From positions 1 to 64,000 of the forward strand of contig CAJOND010000018.1 in NCBI GenBank assembly GCA_905236675.1: 64,000 bases of DNA, in the 5' to 3' direction. A program made the position numbers and the translations under genes. Shown here piece after piece: positions 36,588 to 46,959 of the stretch (position 1 is its first letter; each line of letters starts with the position of its first letter). The notes under the pieces are model-generated. The model did no database searches. It was given only the letters and a program-made list of their open reading frames with translations, and was not told where the DNA came from. This DNA is from Candidatus Rifleibacteriota bacterium. Its GTDB lineage: Bacteria > Muiribacteriota > Ozemobacteria > Ozemobacterales > Ozemobacteraceae.

Positions 36588-37541
36588 ATGAGCATAATGA
36601 ATACTACACTTATAGACATTTTTGACAAGACATATGAATTTTGCGATCAAATTCATACAAGAGCATACGAACGAGATTCGTATGAAGCACTTTGTTCAGA
36701 AGTTTTTCCTGGTCTAACTTTTAAAAATTGGTTTGAAGCAGGTTTCTGGGATGGAAATTTATTTAATCCTCACGTTTTAAAAGACGGTGATGATATTGTT
36801 TCTGCAATTTCTGTAAATAAAATGAACATTCAAATAGGAAACGAAAAACCTCATATATATATACAGCTTGGTGGAGTTATGACAGCTAATTCTTACCGCC
36901 ATCAAGGTCTGTCTTCCACACTGATGGATAAGATACTTACGGATTGGGAAGACAAATGTGATGGTTTTTATTTGTTTGCCAACGAAAGCGTGATTAATTT
37001 TTATCCTAAATTTGGTTTTAAAATTGCTGAAGAATTTCAGTATTTTATGAATATTTCACCTAATTTATATAATATAGAAAAAAAAGCCATTCGCCTTGAT
37101 ATGAAGAAAAAAACAGATATAGACTTTTTATTAGAACATTATAAACTCGGAAATCCTTTTTCCTTATTAAAAATAGACAATAAAGGCTTATTAATGTTCT
37201 ACTGTTTAAAATATAATAAAAACGATATATATTATGTAGAAAGCGAAGATGCAATAATCATTGCGGGCCAAGAGAAGAATGAAATAACTGTATACGATAT
37301 TTTCTGCAATGCAAATTGCTCATTAGAAAATATTTTATCTTCTATTATAAATGAAGATACAGAAAAAATCTATTTCGGTTTTCCTTTAATAAAAAACAAG
37401 CATTGTAAAATCGAAAAATACAATGAAGAAGACAATTTTTTATTCATACTAAACAAATCGGGAACAAATAATTTAGCTGAATTTCTACATATTTCGGAAT
37501 TATCTAATAAAATAATGTTTCCGCTATTAACCCACGCTTAA
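36588..37541 (+). CDS. GNAT-family acetyltransferase with C-terminal extension
   Basis: 317 residues. The N-terminal half has a GNAT fold with GGVMTANSYRHQGLSSTLMD, the acetyl-CoA loop RHQGLS, and FANESVINFYPKFGFK. The C-terminal half (about 170-317) is a second, unidentified domain reminiscent of tandem GNAT/Eis enzymes but shorter. Starts at ATG 36588 or 36597. Divergent from the SLH-porin and convergent with the KdsD gene. Substrate unknown. Confidence 0.75.
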   Translation: MSIMNTTLIDIFDKTYEFCDQIHTRAYERDSYEALCSEVFPGLTFKNWFEAGFWDGNLFNPHVLKDGDDIVSAISVNKMNIQIGNEKPHIYIQLGGVMTANSYRHQGLSSTLMDKILTDWEDKCDGFYLFANESVINFYPKFGFKIAEEFQYFMNISPNLYNIEKKAIRLDMKKKTDIDFLLEHYKLGNPFSLLKIDNKGLLMFYCLKYNKNDIYYVESEDAIIIAGQEKNEITVYDIFCNANCSLENILSSIINEDTEKIYFGFPLIKNKHCKIEKYNEEDNFLFILNKSGTNNLAEFLHISELSNKIMFPLLTHA

Positions 37542-37583
37542 TAAGTTGGTTACTTAATTATCATTAACTTCACAAAAAATATT

Positions 37584-38549
37584 TTATACTAGTCTTGCTT
37601 TCAAGATGTCATGCAGGTGAAGGAAACCAATAACAGAATCTTCAGAATCCACAACAGGTAAAGAAGTTATAGACTTGTCTTCCATTGTTTTTAAAGCTTC
37701 CATAGCAAGACGGTTAGCAGTAATTCGTTTTGGATTTAAAGTCATAACTTTGCTTATTGGAATATCCAAATCTACATCCTTACTTTTTTCAAAATATCTA
37801 CGCAAATCCCCATCTGTAAAAACTCCAAGAAGTTTTTTATCTTCTGACGCAATAACAAGAGCTCCGAATCCACCATGAGACATTTTGACAACTGCATCTT
37901 TCAAGATGTCGTCGGGTTCGACCATTGGTATAGAATCACCAGAATGCATTAAATCTTTGACTGCAATAAATTTTCTACCAAGACTGCCTGACGGATGAAA
38001 TCTAGCAAAATCTCTTTCTTTGAAACCTCTCGCTTCTATAAGTGCACAAGCAAGAGCATCACCTAAGGCAAGGCTTACAGTAGTAGAACTAGTAGGAGCT
38101 AGATTTAAGGGACAAGCTTCTCTAGCAACATAAGAATTTAAAACTATATCGGAATTCTTAGCTAAAGAAGATTCTAAATTGCCCACCATAGCAATTATTT
38201 TTGTGCCTATTCTTCTTAAAAAAGGAACAATTCTGATTATTTCGTCAGTTTCCCCTGAATTTGAAAGCAAAAGAACAATATCGTCTTCTTTAACCATTCC
38301 CAAATCACCATGCAAAGCTTCAGCAGGATGAAGGAAAAAAGAAGGGGTTCCTGTACTAGAAAGAGTAGCTGCAATTTTATTGCCTATTAAACCTGATTTA
38401 CCCATTCCACAAACTATAACACGTCCAGAACTATTTAGAATTAGTTCAACAGCTTGGGTAAAATTATCATCAAGATTGTTTACTGCTTCTTTTAAAGCTT
38501 CTATTTCATAATTTAAAGCTTTTTTTGCTGAATCTAAAGGACTATTCAT
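37584..38549 (-). CDS. kdsD: Arabinose-5-phosphate isomerase (KdsD/KpsF/GutQ)
   Basis: 321 residues from ATG 38549 (frame open to 38594). SIS domain (about 35-165: VIVCGMGKSGLIGNKIAATL, LLLSNSGETDEI, SSTTVSLALGDAL) followed by two CBS domains (about 205-320). It interconverts ribulose-5-P and arabinose-5-P for Kdo synthesis, therefore LPS or capsule. Full length. It follows the PilX-like gene by 17 bases. Confidence 0.9.
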   Translation of the reverse strand: MNSPLDSAKKALNYEIEALKEAVNNLDDNFTQAVELILNSSGRVIVCGMGKSGLIGNKIAATLSSTGTPSFFLHPAEALHGDLGMVKEDDIVLLLSNSGETDEIIRIVPFLRRIGTKIIAMVGNLESSLAKNSDIVLNSYVAREACPLNLAPTSSTTVSLALGDALACALIEARGFKERDFARFHPSGSLGRKFIAVKDLMHSGDSIPMVEPDDILKDAVVKMSHGGFGALVIASEDKKLLGVFTDGDLRRYFEKSKDVDLDIPISKVMTLNPKRITANRLAMEALKTMEDKSITSLPVVDSEDSVIGFLHLHDILKARLV

Positions 38550-38566
38550 TTCTATCTCAATACTAA

Positions 38567-40315
38567 TTAAAGAGAAGCTGGAACTTCTCGCCAACTAAGA
38601 ATTTCTTTTGCCATAGCCAGATCATAAACATCAGAAATATAAGTAGTATCGTTACCTAAAGATAAATCTTCTCCACTTCTTTCAAGTATACTTTGCCAAT
38701 CATAGTAAGTAATTCTTACATCATTTGGCATTTTTCGTCTATCGAAGCGGTCCACAGAAAGATTTCCTACTATATCCATATTACAAAGCTTCTTCATAGA
38801 AGAATCTGTTTTTAGTTCAAATCCACCTTGTGCATGGAAACTACCTTCTAGTCTAGGGCTAAGATTTCTAAATGGAGTTGTTAAACCAAATCTAGACCAA
38901 TCGCTATCGTGATGAGGCTCATAAATAATTTTACCTGTTCGAGGCTCATCATCGGAAGTATCTGTTTCAGATCGAAGAGCAATAACACCTAAACAAGACT
39001 GTTTTCCGTTATCATCCTGAAGAGTAAGAACATCGCCGCCTATATAAACATTACCTTCAACAACAAGTAAGCCTTGTCCTTTTACCCAACCTTCAAGGAA
39101 AACATCTCCTTTAACATATGTAACCCCGTTAATTTCTACAGCATGACTTGTGTCATGAGCTTTATTGGGATATTTATTATATTTATTTGAAACATTACGC
39201 CAGTCACCCCAACCATAAAGAGGTAACACATTACTATATGTTACTTTATTTCTTTCAAAAGCTTCTACAAATGTTACATCTTGAAAATATTTGCCTGATG
39301 TCGGGTTATCGTTAGGATCTATAACCCTATTTGCTAGAGCCTTATATACAGAAGCAGGATAAGCTTGAACTTCTTTTTCTGAATATTCTTCAACTTTCTT
39401 GGTATTTGAACTATAAAGTTCACTACTAGACTTTTCCCACCATGGATAGCTGAATACACCTTGCCATTTGTAGTATTCTCTTGTTACAGGATCATCTGAA
39501 TACTCAATGCTGGTTTCAGTAAAATTTGCACCACCAGTCCAACCTGTCCAACCGATACCCATATCAAGCCATGGATGTTCAAGATCATTTTTCATTGATG
39601 TCGATAGCATCAACCATTTTGGTAAATCAATAGTAACCCCATCTTTCATGTAGGTTTTTCCGCCAATAACAATAAATTCCCAAGGATCCCAAAAGTCAAA
39701 AGTTTCTATTTTAAAAGAATCTCTAGTAGCCTGATTAAGATAAAAGCCATGACCTGGAGCAATCATTCCTAAAGAATCACCTTTTTTATTGCCTTTTATT
39801 AATACAGCTTTAATAGTTTTCTTAACTTCAACTTGTTTTTTTATGTTGTTGTATATTCCCATGGAATTAATTGTCAAAGTTCCTTCTCTGGCTAAATCTT
39901 GTGGTACACCCTGACTTGCCAGTTCTTGAGACAAATTTGGATTTCGTTCCCATGAAATTTCTGCTTTAATATCGCCACCACTCATAAGAGGCTCTATTTT
40001 ATTGCCACCCTTTGCCAACTGAGTTAAATCTATAGGAATAGTAAATGAATCCTGGGTTGTAAGCAATTTATAAATAGAATTGTCTTCGTTCTGCTTTGTT
40101 TTGTCATTCATTTGGGTTTTGATATTATAAATACATTCTTCAACACCAGATTCAGCAAGAAGCAAAGCCACCGTAGCATCGACATAGTTTTCAGAAAGAT
40201 GTACTTCGCCTTTCATAAAATGCATCATGCCGTAAACAACTAAGCTTACAAGGCCTATTACACATATAGTAAAAAAGAGTGCTACACCACGTCTTCTGTT
40301 TTTTAACTTAATCAT
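38567..40315 (-). CDS. PilX-like pilus-assembly/prepilin-type protein
   Basis: 582 residues. The short basic head (KLKNRRRG) and following VALFFTICVIGLVSLVVYGMM helix (about 11-31), then a long polar region, are the PilX/GspK-type prepilin opening. The remainder is beta-rich with repeated Gly/Val strands (LLVVEGNVYIGGDVLTL) resembling polymer-forming or bactofilin-like folds. It may be a minor pilin or adhesin. No other type IV pilus gene is near. Starts with ATG 40315. Confidence 0.55.
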   Translation of the reverse strand: MIKLKNRRRGVALFFTICVIGLVSLVVYGMMHFMKGEVHLSENYVDATVALLLAESGVEECIYNIKTQMNDKTKQNEDNSIYKLLTTQDSFTIPIDLTQLAKGGNKIEPLMSGGDIKAEISWERNPNLSQELASQGVPQDLAREGTLTINSMGIYNNIKKQVEVKKTIKAVLIKGNKKGDSLGMIAPGHGFYLNQATRDSFKIETFDFWDPWEFIVIGGKTYMKDGVTIDLPKWLMLSTSMKNDLEHPWLDMGIGWTGWTGGANFTETSIEYSDDPVTREYYKWQGVFSYPWWEKSSSELYSSNTKKVEEYSEKEVQAYPASVYKALANRVIDPNDNPTSGKYFQDVTFVEAFERNKVTYSNVLPLYGWGDWRNVSNKYNKYPNKAHDTSHAVEINGVTYVKGDVFLEGWVKGQGLLVVEGNVYIGGDVLTLQDDNGKQSCLGVIALRSETDTSDDEPRTGKIIYEPHHDSDWSRFGLTTPFRNLSPRLEGSFHAQGGFELKTDSSMKKLCNMDIVGNLSVDRFDRRKMPNDVRITYYDWQSILERSGEDLSLGNDTTYISDVYDLAMAKEILSWREVPASL

Positions 40316-40496
40316 ATATTAATGCTCCTATATACTTTAACAAATAAAGTATAAACAGTCGTACATATATAATAATAGCAATCTATTCACATTTTAGCAA
40401 CCCTTATGAAAGTAAAGTTTCGTTAAAAGATATTAAGATTTTTAGGTTTCTGGTTTATAAAATAGTATATAGATTAACAACTCTTTTTAAATTCAT

Positions 40497-42065
40497 TCAA
40501 CGCTTTTTAATATTGTTAATTTCATATAATCCAAATTGATTTGGCCAAAACTCAATATTTCCTTCCATTATTTTTGGAAAGGGTATATTTCTCAAAGAAT
40601 CACTAGGATATATTAATAAATAAGTAGACTTATTATCAGAGAAAGTTATTTTATTAAAATCAAAGTATTTTGGACTAAAGTAAAAGTTTACAAATATTTT
40701 ATTGGTTTTCATTAGTTGAATACATAAAGAATGAATTATTCCTGTAGCATTGCAGCATAAAATCAAATTATTGTTTTTTATAATATTTTCCAGTTGTAAA
40801 ATATCTGTATTCTTTTTACTATAAGGATAATAAAAATCTAGCATTTGTAAATTACTTGCTAAAATCAATATAGTTAATAAAACTGTTAAATATTTCTTTT
40901 TTTGCTTATATAAAATTGCCATAACAGCTATAATAATCATAGGACAAATTGGGAAAAAATATCTTCCAGTAAGGATAATCCCAAAATACTTATAATTTAC
41001 TGTAAAAAAAACGATTATCATATAGATAAAACTAGAAATATAAACCATTAATAAAGACGTACTGTTCTTATCAAAATAATGCTTAATAAAATAAATGATT
41101 ACAAAAATGCAAAGAATAATAATTAAAAATATTGCCATAACGACACTAATGGTTCTGTTAACCCCTAAGAACTCTTGAAATAAATACGATACAGCTAATA
41201 TACATGGCGATATTCTTTCCGAAATATCTAAAGCTGCCACACCATTTGAATTATTAAAAAGATGTTGAAAAAAGTAAGGGAAATACAAATTTGCCAAAGT
41301 AAAACCCAAAAGATTCGCTAGAATAATACCAAATATTTTGTTAGTCTTATTTATCAAGACCATTGTTGATATGATGGAAAACGCATAGATATAAAAATGA
41401 TATTGAGTCAAAGCTCCAAGCAATGCAACCAAAGAGATTGATAACAGGCAATAAAAATTATTCTTTTCTAAGTAGCTTACATTCAAATAAAGGTATAACA
41501 AATATAATAATGTAAGTAATGAGTACATTCTTATAAAGATAAAACAATCAATTGAGCAAGACGAGAAACCATATATAAAACAAGTCAGTAAAGCATTTTT
41601 ATCTGAATCAAATATTTTTTTACTTAAAATAAAAAGTAATACTTGAACAAGAATAAAAATGATTATATTTAACGAAAAGCCATACCATTTAGAGAAAGAA
41701 GCCGGGAAAAAAGAACAAATAGTATGAATTGCATAATAAAACAATGGAGGATGACAATCTAAAGTTTGATTATAATACACATTTTTATAATTAAAACTAT
41801 TATCTCTAGAAACACCAACATAATCTTTCAAAACTTGACTATCAATCCATTTTGAATTCCATTGAATAGACGATTTATCTTCTGTTTCAAATAAGATACC
41901 AAATGGACTATTAGAAAGAGAATATGAATAAATTTCATCACAAAATAGAGTAAGCTTATTATTCATTAAGTAAATCAATAATAACAATTGCAAAACAACC
42001 ATTACAAAGAAAATAAATATAGTTTTCTTTCGATTATTACTTGTTTGTTGTGGTTTCATAAACAT
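40497..42065 (-). CDS. GT-C membrane glycosyltransferase (PMT/ArnT-like)
   Basis: About 522 residues, 10 or more membrane segments. The first external loop has FCDEIYSYSLSN (about 36-47) and later DCHPPLFYY (about 103-111), the Asp/Glu and HPP motifs of the GT39/83 polyprenyl-phosphate sugar family. It overlaps the preceding paralog by 29 bases (23 from the alternative ATG at 42059, which has GGAT upstream). Tandem duplicate of the next gene. Acceptor unknown. Confidence 0.7.
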   Translation of the reverse strand: MFMKPQQTSNNRKKTIFIFFVMVVLQLLLLIYLMNNKLTLFCDEIYSYSLSNSPFGILFETEDKSSIQWNSKWIDSQVLKDYVGVSRDNSFNYKNVYYNQTLDCHPPLFYYAIHTICSFFPASFSKWYGFSLNIIIFILVQVLLFILSKKIFDSDKNALLTCFIYGFSSCSIDCFIFIRMYSLLTLLYLLYLYLNVSYLEKNNFYCLLSISLVALLGALTQYHFYIYAFSIISTMVLINKTNKIFGIILANLLGFTLANLYFPYFFQHLFNNSNGVAALDISERISPCILAVSYLFQEFLGVNRTISVVMAIFLIIILCIFVIIYFIKHYFDKNSTSLLMVYISSFIYMIIVFFTVNYKYFGIILTGRYFFPICPMIIIAVMAILYKQKKKYLTVLLTILILASNLQMLDFYYPYSKKNTDILQLENIIKNNNLILCCNATGIIHSLCIQLMKTNKIFVNFYFSPKYFDFNKITFSDNKSTYLLIYPSDSLRNIPFPKIMEGNIEFWPNQFGLYEINNIKKR

Positions 42066-43578
42066 CTATCCAATATGAGGATATAACCCCTGAAATGATT
42101 TTATTATAACTTAACTTATTTAATGGTATGTTTTTATTTGTTAATAAGAAATAATTCCTGTCAGAAGGTAAGTTGTTTGTATTGCAACTATATTGATTCT
42201 GTTCATCATAAAAAGTTATAAAAACATTTTTACATTGCGAGAGAAGTAAAACATAATTCTGAATATTCTCGTTTTCATTAATGAGCAAAACAACATTTTT
42301 ACCACTAACTATTTCTCCAATAGATAGTTTTTCTTTTTCAAAAGAAAAAAGAACAGTATTGGTTTTATATAGGCAAGACAAAAAAGATAATAAGACTATA
42401 CTTAATAAAAGGTAGTGTTTGTTCACTTTTTTAAGAATAGCGATAAAAGATATTGCAACAATAGGAAAAAAGCCAATAAAGTATTTTAATGGTTCTATTT
42501 CTGTTATTTTATAATTTATACCCAAAGAAATTAATATAATTACTGAAAAGATTGGGATAATAGTTAATAAAACATTAACTTCATTATTAAATAATTTCTT
42601 TATAAAATAATACAAAGTATAGATAAATATACAGATAAACAATAAAGCCCCTGAATAAAAATAATAAGGGAATGGAATACCGAGAAACTTCCTTATAAAA
42701 TAAGATATACAGCCAATATTGGGTATTATATTGTCTATTCCGATTATCGTTTCTTGGATATACACAGAAAATAAGATTTGATTGATTATATCTGGGAAAA
42801 CTAGATAAATCCATAAATATCCGAACATAACAGTGGATAAAACCCATAAAGACTGTTTTCTACTAATCTTAAATGTGAATATTACAAAACTTACTATCAA
42901 AAAAGTAGAATAAAGTAAAAATATATAGTGAGTTAATCCACCAAGAAGTATTATAAAAAACAATTCTACGAATCTAACAAATGAAAATTTATTATCCAAA
43001 CATTTTATTACTGCATTTAACATAAGCAGATAAAACACGGTTATTAATGTATTTGTGCTTATATAGGAAAAATTATTTATACAAGCCAAAGAAAAGCCGT
43101 AAAAAATACTAGCTAACAATGAGTATTTTTCAGATTTTAATATTCTTTTACTAATTATAAATAATAAAATTTGTGTTATAAGAAATAATAGCAAATTCAA
43201 ACAAAAACCATACCATTTAGAAAAGCTATTAGGGAAAAAAGAACAAATAGTATGGATTAAATAATAATACAAAGGAGGATGTGTATCTTCTAGCTGGTTA
43301 TCATATACTGTTGGATAATTAAAAACATTGTCCTGATTTACACAAATATAATCTTTAAAAATTTGTCCATCTAACCATTTGTTTTGAATATCTAAATTCT
43401 GTTTATTAAATATTTTAGGGGAAAAAAACATTCCATTAGAACTGTTTGATAAGGAAAAAGTATATATTTCATCAACAGAAAAAGCTGTTTTATTGTTCAT
43501 ATAAAACAGTAATAAAGCTAGTTGAATTGTGATAATTATTATAAATAATACTTTATAACTTAAGTTTTTTATCCTCAT
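42037..43578 (-). CDS. GT-C membrane glycosyltransferase (PMT/ArnT-like), paralog
   Basis: 513 residues with the same plan as its neighbour: SVDEIYTFSLSN (about 33) and DTHPPLYYYLIH (about 101). Overlaps the previous gene by the four bases ATGA at 43575-43578. Substrate unknown. Confidence 0.7.
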   Translation of the reverse strand: MRIKNLSYKVLFIIIITIQLALLLFYMNNKTAFSVDEIYTFSLSNSSNGMFFSPKIFNKQNLDIQNKWLDGQIFKDYICVNQDNVFNYPTVYDNQLEDTHPPLYYYLIHTICSFFPNSFSKWYGFCLNLLLFLITQILLFIISKRILKSEKYSLLASIFYGFSLACINNFSYISTNTLITVFYLLMLNAVIKCLDNKFSFVRFVELFFIILLGGLTHYIFLLYSTFLIVSFVIFTFKISRKQSLWVLSTVMFGYLWIYLVFPDIINQILFSVYIQETIIGIDNIIPNIGCISYFIRKFLGIPFPYYFYSGALLFICIFIYTLYYFIKKLFNNEVNVLLTIIPIFSVIILISLGINYKITEIEPLKYFIGFFPIVAISFIAILKKVNKHYLLLSIVLLSFLSCLYKTNTVLFSFEKEKLSIGEIVSGKNVVLLINENENIQNYVLLLSQCKNVFITFYDEQNQYSCNTNNLPSDRNYFLLTNKNIPLNKLSYNKIISGVISSYWIDVYETTTNK

Positions 43579-45104
43579 TTTCTTTCTTTTAATCTACCAA
43601 TCCACCAGGTTCGGTTTCCTTTTATCCATTCTAATTGTGGGAAACTGTTTAATTTTGAAAATGTTATAAGCCTGTCTTTTTCTGTCATTTTTTTAACCCA
43701 TGCAGCATAATCATATTCTAATTTACTATAACCAATGTTTCTTAAAGTCTGTTTGTCGTCTTGTTTCATAATCGCAGGCTCAAACCCTAAAACATATTTC
43801 CACTTTGCAGTTGGATATTCGTAGAAATGTTCATAAAAACAATACATAGTATTAGAATAAATTATCCCACCATCTTGAGGTTCCCAACCTTTTAATAACT
43901 GTATAGTAGATTCATTATAAAAATCTATTGGCTGCATCATTACTGATTTTGTATATCGCCCTTCTTTATCGTTAATAAAACATAAAATAAAACAAACTAT
44001 AATAAAAAAAGAAAGACTATATCTTATTCGAGGATTATTTAAAGAATAAGATGAATTTATAAGTTCTTGCAATCTATAAGATAACCATAATAATAATGCT
44101 ATTATACCCCAATCCAACCAAAATCTTATAACCAAAATGCTTCCCATCCAGCATAATAAAACCATTATAAAAATAGGATCATTAGCTATATTTTTTAATT
44201 TATAATCACATTTTTTTATACAAAAAAGAATAACTATCGAAACTCCAATTATACAAACAACATTCTGTACTCCTGCGGCAAACTCGGGAACTAACAACCA
44301 ATTATATGTTGATTCAGTAAAAATTGAAAATGTAGCAAAAAAGTGAAAGTAGAGAAAATCAGTAAATCTTCCCGTTAAAAGTGAACCTATAACAGTCGAA
44401 ATTAATACGCATGCGGTAAGTATCAATGAATCCTTTGTTTTCCCTGCAATAAAAAAAGAGATTGGTATAAGTAAAAACAGATACCAGCTACCATGTATCC
44501 AAATGCTTAAAGACAAAACCACTATAGTTATTAGATATTTTATCCATTCTTTTTGGAATATTACTCGTTTTTCATCATCTAATGTTTTAATTCCCCACAA
44601 ACGCAACAAAATCAGTGTTGCAGCACAAGACACAATAAATGGTCTTCCAGAGATCATTCTATAGTATATTTTATCATCTAAATTAAGTATCAATAATAGA
44701 GCGAGACACCAACTTACTGGAGAAGGAACAGATATTATTCCACATATATTCAAAAGCAAAAATAAACCTACAACAGAAAAAAACATTAAATCCTGTTTAT
44801 CATACCCACAATATTTATGAATGAATTTTAAAATTTGATGCCAACCCGCATTGTGATCTGTATCGAATTTCTCATCCATAACTATAATATCTGACCATTT
44901 TGAATCTATTGTGGAAAAAGCAACATGGCGTTTAGCGTCATCTGGAGGAGTCCAACCATAACTTAGAATTTTAAGAGGAATAAAAACTAACGCTCCTATA
45001 ATCAACAAAAGAAAAATTAATGATTCTCTCTTTTTTATAATTTTTTCTATCCTCTCCCAAAAATCCAGAGATTCTTTTTCTTTTGCTATGATATTATCAT
45101 CCAT
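43575..45104 (-). CDS. Polytopic membrane protein, probable GT-C glycosyltransferase
   Basis: 509 residues, about 11 membrane helices, first gene of a three-gene leftward unit. After the first helix the loop reads GWTPPDDAKRH (about 58-68), a DD motif as in GT-C enzymes, and FDTDHNAGWHQIL follows. It is not close to the PMT/ArnT paralogs downstream. A -10-like TATAAT lies at 45143-45148. Possibly transfers a sugar from a lipid carrier; evidence is motif-level only. Confidence 0.5.
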   Translation of the reverse strand: MDDNIIAKEKESLDFWERIEKIIKKRESLIFLLLIIGALVFIPLKILSYGWTPPDDAKRHVAFSTIDSKWSDIIVMDEKFDTDHNAGWHQILKFIHKYCGYDKQDLMFFSVVGLFLLLNICGIISVPSPVSWCLALLLILNLDDKIYYRMISGRPFIVSCAATLILLRLWGIKTLDDEKRVIFQKEWIKYLITIVVLSLSIWIHGSWYLFLLIPISFFIAGKTKDSLILTACVLISTVIGSLLTGRFTDFLYFHFFATFSIFTESTYNWLLVPEFAAGVQNVVCIIGVSIVILFCIKKCDYKLKNIANDPIFIMVLLCWMGSILVIRFWLDWGIIALLLWLSYRLQELINSSYSLNNPRIRYSLSFFIIVCFILCFINDKEGRYTKSVMMQPIDFYNESTIQLLKGWEPQDGGIIYSNTMYCFYEHFYEYPTAKWKYVLGFEPAIMKQDDKQTLRNIGYSKLEYDYAAWVKKMTEKDRLITFSKLNSFPQLEWIKGNRTWWIGRLKERK

Positions 45105-45276
45105 TATGTTGCTTACCTTTAATTTTGGTCTCTAATTATTCAATTATACTTGCTGCTAAAATAAAAATAAAGAAAGAAAATAACCCTTTTTCAATTTAAC
45201 TATTGAAATGCAAGGGGATAAAACTTATTATAAAATATGTCGATAAATATAAATAAACATATACAGAGGCAAACAA

Positions 45277-46959
45277 ATTAAAAGTTTTGTTAAAATTTTA
45301 ATATCTCTTCTTGTTGTCGTCCAATTATTTTTAATTGGTGCATACATGCAGACAGAAGATCAGACAATAAAAAACCTTCCTGAGTATGACAGTAGCTCGG
45401 AAGAAGTCTTTTATGACATGAAATCTTCTGATAATAACGAATCAACAGAATTCGATCAGATCTCAGAAGACGAAATGCCTATTCCTGAAAACAAAGAAAA
45501 AGATAATACTTCATCAAAAGAAGCATATGATTTAAAAAAGAGTAATAATCAAGATTTAACAGATAAACCAATTATAATCAATAAAAATCAAAGAAAAAAC
45601 AAAGAAAAAAAAGATGTAGCAAAAAAACTTAATATTACAGACGTTAAGATAAGACATGAAGCAAGTTTTAATATTGCTGAACTTACTATACCTAGCCAAG
45701 TTAAGGTTATGAAGAAAAACCAAGGGAATCAGCTGCTTAAAGTTAGAATTACTCCTGCAGTAACCTTAGCAAATAAAGATTTAAAAAAGAAACTTACTGA
45801 TAATTTTGAAAAAGCAGTAATTTATGAAACCGAATATTATACAGAATTTCTATTTAGCTCTAAAGGAAAGATTGGTAATCCCTATACCGCCTCAGACACA
45901 TCGGGAATATTTAAACTATGTATACCATACCAGAATAGAAAAAGCAGATTTTCATTAAGAAAATGTGAAGAAATAACAGAGGGTTTAACCTATTATTTTG
46001 ACAGGGGAAAATCAGGTAATGGTTTTTCTGACGTACATATTTTAAGGATAGAAGCCTTATCAGACAAGATTCAAGTTTTGCCTATCTTAGCAAATGAAGG
46101 AATTGCTCAAAGAGAAAATCTTTCATCTATGGCAAAAAGATACAATGCTGTCGCAGGAATCAACGGAAGTTATTTTACCTGGAGAGGCGATCCTATCGGT
46201 ACTTTAATAATAAATAGAAAATTAATAAGTTCCCCTTTGTACAAAAGATCAGTTTTTGGTATAACAGAAGATGACAAATTAATTTTTGGTAATCCAGACT
46301 TTTCAGGAACCTTAAGGTCTGGTAGAATATCTGTAAAAATTGATGCGGTCAACCAACCACGACGTGGAAGTTCTCTAGTAGTATTTACTCCAGAATATGC
46401 AAGAAGTACATTGACTAGCGAAATCGGTAAAGAATTTGTTATAGTAAAAGGAAAAATTGTTGGAGTTCATACAAAAGATGCCTTAATTCCACCAGATGGA
46501 GTTGTCGTATCGGCAGGAGGAGTAAAAGCTTCTTTGTTAAGTTCTTTGAATCTAGGACAAACTGTTGAACTAGACTATTCTATTGATAATCCCTGGAATA
46601 GCATAAAGCATGCTCTTTGTGGTGGTCCAAGATTGTTATCAAATGGTAAAGTAAGTATTAACGGCAAAGAAGAAAAATTTGATAATTCAATCATTAACGG
46701 AAGACATCCTCGAACTGCTGTAGCTATGACCTTTGACGGGGACTTGCTTTTAATTGCAGTTGATGGTAGAAAAAAAGATAGTATCGGAATGAAACTTTCC
46801 GAACTGGCAGAATACCTACAAAGGCTTGGTTGTATGCATGCAATCAATCTTGACGGTGGGGGTTCGACAGCAATGTATTTAAATGGTAAAATAATTAACA
46901 GACCTTCAGATGGATCGGAGCGAAGAATTTCGAATGGAATTCTTGTTACTAAGAGATAA
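45277..46959 (+). CDS. Exported phosphodiester glycosidase (NAGPA-family)
   Basis: Domain: GINGSYFTWRGDPIGT through HPRTAVAMTFDG to NLDGGGSTAMYLNGK (about residues 290-555), the phosphodiester-glycosidase fold that hydrolyses sugar-phosphodiester bonds. Residues 40-100 are an acidic low-complexity linker. The first in-frame ATG (45346) would give a protein without a leader. Continuing upstream in frame, 23 codons encode KSFVKILISLLVVVQLFLIGA, a convincing signal/anchor sequence, and the only plausible start is ATT at 45277, seven bases after AGAGG. No ATG, GTG or TTG lies between the preceding stop and 45346. An AUU start is therefore proposed; otherwise a sequence error has removed a normal start. 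Overlaps the S55 peptidase gene. Confidence 0.7.
   Translation: MKSFVKILISLLVVVQLFLIGAYMQTEDQTIKNLPEYDSSSEEVFYDMKSSDNNESTEFDQISEDEMPIPENKEKDNTSSKEAYDLKKSNNQDLTDKPIIINKNQRKNKEKKDVAKKLNITDVKIRHEASFNIAELTIPSQVKVMKKNQGNQLLKVRITPAVTLANKDLKKKLTDNFEKAVIYETEYYTEFLFSSKGKIGNPYTASDTSGIFKLCIPYQNRKSRFSLRKCEEITEGLTYYFDRGKSGNGFSDVHILRIEALSDKIQVLPILANEGIAQRENLSSMAKRYNAVAGINGSYFTWRGDPIGTLIINRKLISSPLYKRSVFGITEDDKLIFGNPDFSGTLRSGRISVKIDAVNQPRRGSSLVVFTPEYARSTLTSEIGKEFVIVKGKIVGVHTKDALIPPDGVVVSAGGVKASLLSSLNLGQTVELDYSIDNPWNSIKHALCGGPRLLSNGKVSINGKEEKFDNSIINGRHPRTAVAMTFDGDLLLIAVDGRKKDSIGMKLSELAEYLQRLGCMHAINLDGGGSTAMYLNGKIINRPSDGSERRISNGILVTKR

Noticed and set aside
45143-45148. TATAAT as a firm promoter for the 45104 leftward operon
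   Set aside because: No acceptable -35 at 16-18 bases; mentioned only as -10-like.
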